From the NCBI GenBank assembly GCA_017523185.1, contig JAFWXB010000117.1:1-11962 (forward strand): a stretch of 11,962 bases of DNA. The letters run 5' to 3'. The stretch is from Lachnospiraceae bacterium. GTDB lineage: Bacteria > Bacillota_A > Clostridia > Lachnospirales > Lachnospiraceae. Shown here piece by piece: positions 7,581 through 11,962 of the stretch. The notes beneath the pieces were generated by a model. It saw nothing but the letters and a program-made list of their open reading frames with translations. It ran no database searches and was not told where the DNA came from. A program made the position numbers and the translations under genes. Numbering within the stretch: the stretch's first letter is position 1; each line of letters opens with the position of its first letter.

Positions 7581-7702
7581 ATCAAATTTCTATTTTATTT
7601 TCTAAATTTCTTTTTCCATATAAACTATTTTATCCATCATGTTTTAACTACCATTAAGTCTAAATTTAAAAATATACTTCAATTAAGAGAATAATTTTTA
7701 TA

Positions 7703-7875
7703 TTTATTATTCTCTATATCAGACTTTATTCACCTTCTCATATTGAAAAGCTCCTCAAGAAGCACATCTTATAAACTTATTGCCCTTTATATTGGGCTTT
7801 ATTCACGAACTTCTTGAAGAAGACGAACTCGACGAACTTGGCTTGTTATTGCCCTCTATATTGGGCTTTATTCAC
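7703..7875 (-). CRISPR. Left CRISPR array (two repeats plus one decayed repeat)
   Basis: 31-nt repeats lie at 7845-7875 and 7776-7806, which differ at two positions. A decayed third copy is at 7703-7733, where six of the last 30 positions differ and all six are transitions. Spacers are 7807-7844 (38 nt) and 7734-7775 (42 nt). The leader-like sequence abuts the 7875 end and the decayed copy is at the other end, so the array is transcribed leftwards. Read that way the repeat begins GTGAATAAAGCCC and ends ATAGAGGGCAATAAC, with a GCCC/GGGC hairpin around an 8-nt loop. That structure, and the AATAAC end, match type VI-A (Cas13a) repeats of Lachnospiraceae as I recall them. Because the leader begins at the cas1 stop codon, read-through from cas1 could also supply this array. 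Confidence 0.9.
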
Positions 7876-8053
7876 AACAGTATTTTCAATACTTTTTTCT
7901 TCTATCATATCACTTTTTTCCAAAATTTCAACTATTTTTATAAAAAAGTGTGGCAACCTATTTTCTCTTAATCTCAAAAAATCCAGTATTTATGCCTCTT
8001 TGCAGACTTAGCTATATTTTTTTATTATAACTCTTTGGGCTGACACACTTTTT
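7876..8053 (-). promoter_or_regulatory. CRISPR leader of the left array
   Basis: 178 nt matching the right leader (10760-10938) with eight substitutions and one single-base indel. On the transcribed strand it holds a promoter (TTGAAA at plus 7926-7931, 16 nt, TATGAT at plus 7904-7909) that would start RNA about 20 nt before the first repeat. Next to the repeat is a 6-bp hairpin, AGTATT/AATACT (7879-7893). Arms at 7943-7958 and 8038-8053 form a 14-of-16 inverted repeat. The far end coincides with the cas1 stop codon (8052-8054). Confidence 0.8.
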
Positions 8054-9950
8054 ATGTATATTTATATGCTTTATACTTTTCTCCATCTTTTACAACATGA
8101 ACAATTTTCTGCACTTCATTTCGAATAATTGCATCATAAGTTCTACATATTCCATTTAGCTTTACTTTTTGATACAATTTTTTCTCTAATTCTCTAATAA
8201 AAATCTGTTTTCCAATTTTATTTAAGAAAACTGCACCATTCTCATCTATTTCAAAATGTTCTTTTTTCGATATTTGCATATTGTGAATTATTGTAAATAC
8301 AGCTCTATCTACAATAATTGGTTTGAAAATTTCAGCAATGTCCAAATTTAAAGTTTCACTTCTACTATTTGTAGAATGTACAAATCCAATTCGAATATCT
8401 AATGCTGTTTTTCTAATTTCTGTTGCTATTCTTTGATATAAAAATACATTTCCAAAGCTAATAAGTGCATTCACTTCATTTTTTGGTGGTCTTCTTGTTC
8501 TTTTCTCAAAAACAAACTCTGTATCATCTATCATACTGTCAAAACAATGCAAATACATCTGTTTTGCTCTTGCTTCTATTAACATCAAATTATTTATGTC
8601 TTCACATATTTTCATTAAATCCATACAATTTGTTATATATGTAATTGCATCTTTTAATTTTTCATTTTTCTTTCTTCTATAATAATATCTTAAATTCTCT
8701 CTCTGATTATGTAAAGAGGATAATTCTATTTTCTTTGCTATTTCTAGCCTTTTCATTGTATCATTATATATCTGTGCTTGTTTCAACATTATTTTGGAAG
8801 CATCTCTATGTGTAGATGTACAAAATGATCCTATATATTCTCCATACTTTCCAAAAATATTTACATTTAATCCTTTTTTCTTTGCATATTCAAAAAATGA
8901 ACTGCTAAATATAACATTTGAATATACATTAATAGAACCACATGTTTCTACTGGAAGATAATACTTTCCTTCATTATTTTCAAATAAAATAGTATAATCT
9001 TTTTTTGTTAATATTCCATCATTAACCAAATGATAATTTCTATCTATTTTTTGAATTGCTGAAGAATTCCATTTTTTGTAATACGCTTTATTTTCATTTT
9101 TATATGGACGAATATATACCTTGTTATCGTTCTTATTTTTATAAAACTCATATCCTAAAAATCTACGTGATAATGCAGAATAAATTCCACTTTTCTCTTT
9201 ATTACAATTTAATCCTAATTCTCTTTTTAAATACTCCTGTACTTCTGCCATAGATTTTTCAGCTAATTCTATAGAATTACAATAAATATTAATATTATCT
9301 GAAAAACGACAAAAATGATAACGTTCCATATATAAATCAAATTCCTGCATATAAATATTACTAAAAAGAGGACTTAATGGACTTCCTTGTATTAATCCTA
9401 TTGTTTTACGATATTTTTGTGTATCATCTTGTATGTATATATATAAATATTTATGAATTAATTCCAATAACAATTCATTGTCTATTATCTTTTGTAACAT
9501 GGATAACATACGTTCAATATTAATAGAATCGAAAAAATCTTTTATATCTAATTCAACTACCCACTTATTTCCTGCTTCTATATATTTCGCACATTGACGA
9601 ACTGCATCCTGTACCCCTTTATTCTTTTGATAAGCAAAACTATATTTTGAAGATTTTCCTTCCCAATACGGAGTTAGTTCTTGTTTTATTACTTCTAAAA
9701 TAATTCTGTCTGTACATGTATATTTTGAAATCTTTCTCTTTTTTCCATTCTTTTTTAACAATTCCACTAATTGTACTGCATTTGGTTTGTACTCCCCAAG
9801 AATTAAATTTTTTTGTATAGATTTACCATTCATTTCAAAATATTCTTTATATTTGCTTATATAAATTCCATCTATACCACAACTATCTTTTTTCAATAAT
9901 AACTTTTCTACAGCAACTTTTAATTTTTCTTCTGAAAAGATTTTTTCCAT
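8052..9950 (-). CDS. cas1: Reverse transcriptase-Cas1 fusion (CRISPR spacer integrase)
   Basis: A reverse transcriptase fused to Cas1. I prefer the ATG at 9950 (632 residues) because GGAGG lies 5 nt upstream; the ATG at 9962 adds four residues, touches the cas2 stop and has no such site. Numbering below is from 9962. The RT domain (about 15-300) is group II intron-like: SCGIDGIYISKY, then motif A VVELDIKDFF (Asp139), motif B QGSPLSPLFSN (192-202), motif C RFSDNINIY (Asp222, Asn223 in place of the usual second Asp), and RRFLGYEF. The Cas1 domain (about 330-636) keeps its metal ligands: Glu463 (IEARAKQMY), His529 (GFVHS) and Asp541 (LNLDIAEIFKP). No Cas6 domain is fused at the N-terminus. With Cas2 it should integrate new spacers at the leader ends; RT-Cas1 relatives can capture RNA through reverse transcription. 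The stop codon abuts the left leader. The FSDN motif leaves RT activity uncertain. Confidence 0.93.
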   Translation of the reverse strand: MEKIFSEEKLKVAVEKLLLKKDSCGIDGIYISKYKEYFEMNGKSIQKNLILGEYKPNAVQLVELLKKNGKKRKISKYTCTDRIILEVIKQELTPYWEGKSSKYSFAYQKNKGVQDAVRQCAKYIEAGNKWVVELDIKDFFDSINIERMLSMLQKIIDNELLLELIHKYLYIYIQDDTQKYRKTIGLIQGSPLSPLFSNIYMQEFDLYMERYHFCRFSDNINIYCNSIELAEKSMAEVQEYLKRELGLNCNKEKSGIYSALSRRFLGYEFYKNKNDNKVYIRPYKNENKAYYKKWNSSAIQKIDRNYHLVNDGILTKKDYTILFENNEGKYYLPVETCGSINVYSNVIFSSSFFEYAKKKGLNVNIFGKYGEYIGSFCTSTHRDASKIMLKQAQIYNDTMKRLEIAKKIELSSLHNQRENLRYYYRRKKNEKLKDAITYITNCMDLMKICEDINNLMLIEARAKQMYLHCFDSMIDDTEFVFEKRTRRPPKNEVNALISFGNVFLYQRIATEIRKTALDIRIGFVHSTNSRSETLNLDIAEIFKPIIVDRAVFTIIHNMQISKKEHFEIDENGAVFLNKIGKQIFIRELEKKLYQKVKLNGICRTYDAIIRNEVQKIVHVVKDGEKYKAYKYT

Positions 9951-9962
9951 AGATGCCTCCAT

Positions 9963-10223
9963 TCAAAGAATATTATTATCTGTTTTTGTTACTCCTATCT
10001 GTTCTTTGTTTGTATACTTAAGATTATCTATCTTGTAAATACAGATTTTATCTTCTGTATAAATAATAAGGTCTTTCAATTCTTCCTTTAACCGTTTTAA
10101 TTTTCCTTCTGTAATCATTCCTTCAAAAACTGACTTTTGAACATGTGTTAAGTACTTTCTACATGTTTTCATTACCTTTGCAACACGTTTTGATGCTACA
10201 TCATACGTTATTATAATAAACAT
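9963..10223 (-). CDS. cas2: Cas2 (CRISPR adaptation protein)
   Basis: An 86-residue protein of typical Cas2 length. It opens with MFIIITYDVAS, the first beta strand followed by the conserved Asp8, and continues with a helix (KRVAKVMKTCRKYLTHVQKSVFEG) and ITEGKLKRLKEELKDLI, as usual for the ferredoxin-like fold. The last part, IYTEDKICIYKID, forms the final strands and the tail is polar. Cas2 dimerises and bridges two Cas1 dimers in the integration complex. A GGGAGG ribosome-binding site precedes the ATG by about 8 nt. The stop codon directly touches the first possible ATG of RT-cas1, so the two are one translationally coupled unit. A candidate promoter lies at 10272-10300. Confidence 0.93.
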   Translation of the reverse strand: MFIIITYDVASKRVAKVMKTCRKYLTHVQKSVFEGMITEGKLKRLKEELKDLIIYTEDKICIYKIDNLKYTNKEQIGVTKTDNNIL

Positions 10224-10271
10224 TGCTTTTTCCTCCCATTTATCAGTTCTTCCAAAAATCTTTATTTTTAT

Positions 10272-10300
10272 ATTATCTATGGTAATACTTTTTATCTAAA
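10272..10300 (-). promoter_or_regulatory. Candidate promoter of cas2-RT-cas1
   Basis: On the minus strand TTTAGA (plus 10295-10300) and GATAAT (plus 10272-10277) are separated by 17 nt, about 50 nt before the cas2 start. It lies between the terminator at 10312-10369 and cas2, so the adaptation genes appear to have their own promoter. Confidence 0.5.
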
Positions 10301-10311
10301 AATTCTCTTAC

Positions 10312-10369
10312 ACAAAAATTAAAAAAGCAGACTTTATATAAATTTTTATTTATATAAAATCCACTTTTT
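10312..10369 (-). terminator. Terminator between right array and cas2
   Basis: Two 21-nt arms (10322-10342 and 10349-10369) pair around a 6-nt loop. The three differences between the arms are all G-U pairs when read as minus-strand RNA but mismatches on the plus strand. The hairpin therefore works in the minus direction, and T-rich sequence follows it. It separates the right array transcript from cas2. Confidence 0.65.
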
Positions 10370-10441
10370 ATAATTTTAAATTATAACTTATAATTTTTCA
10401 TTTTTTCTTATAATCACTTCATTTCATTCTATCTCTATAAA

Positions 10442-10489
10442 CAAATAAAACCAAAACACCTAAATTTAACTTTAAATGTTTTGGTTTTA
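10442..10489 (-). terminator. Terminator at the distal end of the right array
   Basis: A perfect 13-bp stem, TAAAACCAAAACA (10446-10458) with TGTTTTGGTTTTA (10477-10489), around an 18-nt loop, continuing into TTTGT on the minus strand. It lies 20 nt beyond the decayed last repeat, so it probably ends the array RNA. Confidence 0.6.
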
Positions 10490-10508
10490 AATTTTTTCTG
10501 CTCAATTA

Positions 10509-10759
10509 TAAAAAATTCTCTATATTGGGCTTTCTTCATAAAAGCTTAATTTAGAAAAAAATAGAGGAATAGTTCCTCATTTGAAATCATGTTATTACCC
10601 TCTATATTGGGCTTTCTTCACATGATGTATAATCCTGGCAAATATGAAATTGATAAAAGTTATTACCCTCTATATTGGGCTTTCTTCACAGAATATGCTT
10701 CCGGTGAATCTTGCATCAAATATGTAATGTTATTACCCTCTATATTGGGCTTTCTTCAC
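10509..10759 (-). CRISPR. Right CRISPR array (three repeats plus one decayed repeat)
   Basis: Three identical 31-nt repeats lie at 10729-10759, 10659-10689 and 10591-10621, with spacers at 10690-10728 (39 nt) and 10622-10658 (37 nt). A decayed copy at 10509-10539 keeps the inner part of the repeat but not the first eight bases, and 51 nt separate it from its neighbour. The leader abuts 10759, so transcription is leftwards. Read that way the repeat begins GTGAAGAAAGCCC and ends ATAGAGGGTAATAAC. It differs from the left-array repeat at two fixed positions. One of these turns the closing G-C pair of the GCCC/GGGC stem into G-U, keeping pairing only in the minus-strand RNA. All repeats have the features of type VI-A repeats, though no effector gene is present in the window. 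Confidence 0.93.
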
Positions 10760-10938
10760 AACAGTATTTTCAATACTTTCTGTTTCTATCTTATCACTTT
10801 TTTCCAAAATTTCAACTATTTTTATAGAAAAAGTGTGGCAACCTATTTTCTCTTAATCTCAAAAAATCCAATATTTATGCATCTTTGCAGACTTAGCTAT
10901 ATTTTTTTATTATACCTCTTTAGGCTGACACACTTTTT
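10760..10938 (-). promoter_or_regulatory. CRISPR leader of the right array
   Basis: 179 nt, about 95% identical to the left leader. It retains the same elements: TTGAAA (plus 10810-10815), 16 nt, TAAGAT (plus 10788-10793); the AGTATT/AATACT hairpin beside the first repeat (10763-10777); and inverted arms at 10828-10843 and 10923-10938. Conservation of these elements suggests both leaders are or were functional. The last 29 nt overlap the tail of the interrupted gene at 10910-11032. Confidence 0.8.
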
Positions 10939-11032
10939 TAAACAAACAAATATTCCTCTTTTCCTCTACTAACATCTTATAATAGTACCTATCTTCCCAT
11001 TTCATGAAGTATTTTTTACATTTGTTAATATA
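10910..11032 (-). pseudogene. 3' remnant of an unidentified gene cut by the IS982-family element
   Basis: Forty codons plus a TAA stop read leftwards without interruption from the IS boundary into the right leader. They are rich in Lys, Tyr and Glu (KKYFMKWEDRYYYKMLVEE, then a final KKVCQPKEV). An open frame of this length is unusual in such AT-rich DNA, where stops are frequent, and the composition looks like a real protein end. Upstream it continues only as IS sequence, so the rest of the gene should lie beyond the element. Its position directly before a CRISPR leader, as RT-cas1 sits before the other leader, makes a cas gene, possibly an effector, a reasonable guess. The residues are not recognisable, and a chance frame cannot be excluded. 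Confidence 0.4.
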
Positions 11033-11962
11033 ACGTGAGTTCGATAAAAATAAAAATTCCATAAATGTATTTTTTTGATATAATAAAGTCGCCAAACCCA
11101 AATACCTATCAAAGGAGAATACATTTATGGATGAATTTATTATATCAATTTTTTGTGAACTTGACAACTTTTGTAAAGAATTACATGCTTATTTTGAACA
11201 TTCCATGCTTCCTTGTGAGAAGAAAAATTTTCGATTAGAACCTTCCCGTTCTCTTTCTTTAAGTGAAATTATGACGATTTGTGTTACTTTTCATCTCTCT
11301 GGTTATCGTAATTTCAAGTGGTATTATACCAGACTTATTGCAAAACAATATCGAAAGTTTTTTCCAAAACTTGTTAGTTATAATCGTTTTGTAGAACTTA
11401 TGCCTTGTGTAGCAATTCCATTAACCTTATTTATGCAAATCAAAGGAAAAGGAAACTGCACAGGTCTTAGTTTTATCGATTCCACAACACTTGATGTATG
11501 TGACAGTTACAGAATTTCACAACATAAGGTGTTTCAGGGAATTGCACAAAGAGGAAAAAGTTCTACAGGTTGGTTTTATGGTTTTAAACTACATTTAACA
11601 GTAAATGAATGTGGAGAAATTCTAAATTTCTGTCTAACACCTGGAAATGTGGATGACCGTAATCCGAAAGTGATAGAGCAAGTCACAAAAAATTTATATG
11701 GCAAGTTGTTTGCAGATAAAGGCTATCTTTCACAAAAATTAATGGAAGAACTCCTAAAAAAAAGACATAGAGTTAATTACCAAACAAAGAAAAAATAGTA
11801 AAAATCATAAATTATTACAATTTTGTGACCGTCTTTTATTAAGAAAACGTGCCATTATTGAATCTGTGAATGATTTTTTGAAAAATATTTGCCAAATAGA
11901 ACACTCCCGACACAGAAGTAGTTGTAATTTTATTACAAATCTCGTGTCTGGGCTTGTTGCAT
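11033..11962 (+). mobile_element. IS982-family insertion sequence (right end outside window)
   Basis: The element encodes an IS982-type transposase and is in the opposite orientation to all other genes. I place its left end at about 11033, where ACGTGAGTTCGATAAAAA begins, which resembles IS982-family terminal sequences. A TATAAT box at 11079-11084 and an AAAGGAGA site at 11111-11118 serve the transposase. The exact left end and the target duplication cannot be confirmed without the right end. Confidence 0.65.
11127..11962 (+). pseudogene. IS982-family DDE transposase, frameshifted and cut by window edge
   Basis: Codons 1-223 (11127-11795) encode a typical IS982 transposase. There is an N-terminal SLSLSEIMTICVTFHLSGYRNF stretch (42-63 approx.), the first catalytic Asp in LSFIDSTTLD (Asp118), GFKLHLTVNECGEI, and the second Asp in KLFADKGYLS (Asp197). 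A TAG then interrupts it at 11796. One base further along, in the +1 frame, the sequence resumes as DRLLLRKRAIIESVNDFLKN, carrying the third catalytic residue (the Glu of IIES). Removing one A from the six-A run at 11790-11795 joins the two frames. The 223-residue product lacks the last catalytic residue, so the copy is probably dead unless slippage on the A-run restores the frame. The C-terminus lies outside the window. Confidence 0.85.

Larger units (their letters stand above)
7289..7702. other. Gene-free stretch between protease gene and left CRISPR array
   Basis: About 410 nt with no credible open frame on either strand. It holds the ribosome-binding site and likely promoter region of the protease gene, the small inverted repeat at 7330-7347, an ATATAAT/ATTATAT inverted repeat near 7395-7415, and the terminator at 7542-7580. 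The remainder is A/T-rich sequence in which I see nothing else. Confidence 0.5.

Noticed and set aside
7780..8011. Two plus-strand frames of 63 and 65 codons
   Set aside because: They run through the left array and leader, with no ribosome-binding site and only repeat-derived peptides.
9951..9962. ATG at 9962 as start of RT-cas1
   Set aside because: It has no ribosome-binding site. The ATG at 9950 has GGAGG five bases upstream. Both remain possible and differ by four residues.
8052..9962. Group II intron or retron RT
   Set aside because: There is no maturase or endonuclease domain and no intron RNA or msr-msd sequence. The C-terminal half is a clear Cas1 with Glu, His and Asp ligands, next to cas2 and arrays.
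10589..10972. Plus-strand open frame of 127 codons
   Set aside because: It is a translation of CRISPR repeats, spacers and leader; the recurring LLPSILGFLH peptide is the repeat itself.
11033..11167. Upstream part of the minus-strand 85-codon frame as host gene
   Set aside because: These codons lie within the IS end and the 5' part of the transposase on the opposite strand; only the 40 codons left of 11033 could belong to the interrupted gene.
1..11962. tRNA, rRNA or riboswitch
   Set aside because: No cloverleaf, ribosomal RNA stretch or recognisable riboswitch core was seen on reading both strands.

Overview
The window is AT-rich and its ribosome-binding sites are of the AGGAGG type. It looks like a member of the Firmicutes class Clostridia, probably Lachnospiraceae. 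The pointers are a clostripain-family protease, an IS982-family transposase, an RT-Cas1 fusion, and CRISPR repeats resembling those I recall for Lachnospiraceae type VI-A loci. The species cannot be read from the sequence. Every gene except the IS transposase is on the minus strand, so gene order below runs from high to low coordinates.

Region 1 (1-4600) is a tightly packed six-gene operon with a candidate promoter at 4555-4583. In order it encodes a small protein resembling a RelE/HigB (Gp49-like) toxin, an acidic protein of unknown function, and an HNH nuclease of the GH-E toxin family with a long Gly/Ser/Lys tail. It continues with a VirD4/TraD-like P-loop ATPase lacking membrane segments, a second protein with the same apparent layout but no usable Walker A motif, and a zinc-ribbon protein cut by the window edge. 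No relaxase, VirB4 or other conjugation gene is visible. The set looks like a dedicated nuclease plus DNA-pump-type ATPase module, and I do not recognise it as a described system.

Region 2 (4600-7540) holds hairpins and a terminator, a membrane-anchored clostripain-like (C11) cysteine protease, and a gene-free upstream stretch.

Region 3 (7540-10940) is a compact CRISPR adaptation island. cas2 and an RT-cas1 fusion form a two-gene operon flanked on both sides by short arrays in the same orientation, each headed by a copy of the same leader of about 178 bp (about 95% identical). The transcribed repeat has a GCCC/GGG(C/T) hairpin and ends in AATAAC, like type VI-A (Cas13a) repeats. No effector gene (Cas13, Cas10, Cas9 or other) and no Cas6 lies in the window. 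The RT active-site motif is FSDN instead of the usual YADD.

Region 4 (10910-11962): just beyond the right leader is the 3' end of an interrupted minus-strand gene. It is cut by an IS982-family element whose transposase carries a one-base frameshift in an A6 run and runs off the window. The interrupted gene could be a lost or displaced effector, but its 40 surviving residues are not recognisable.
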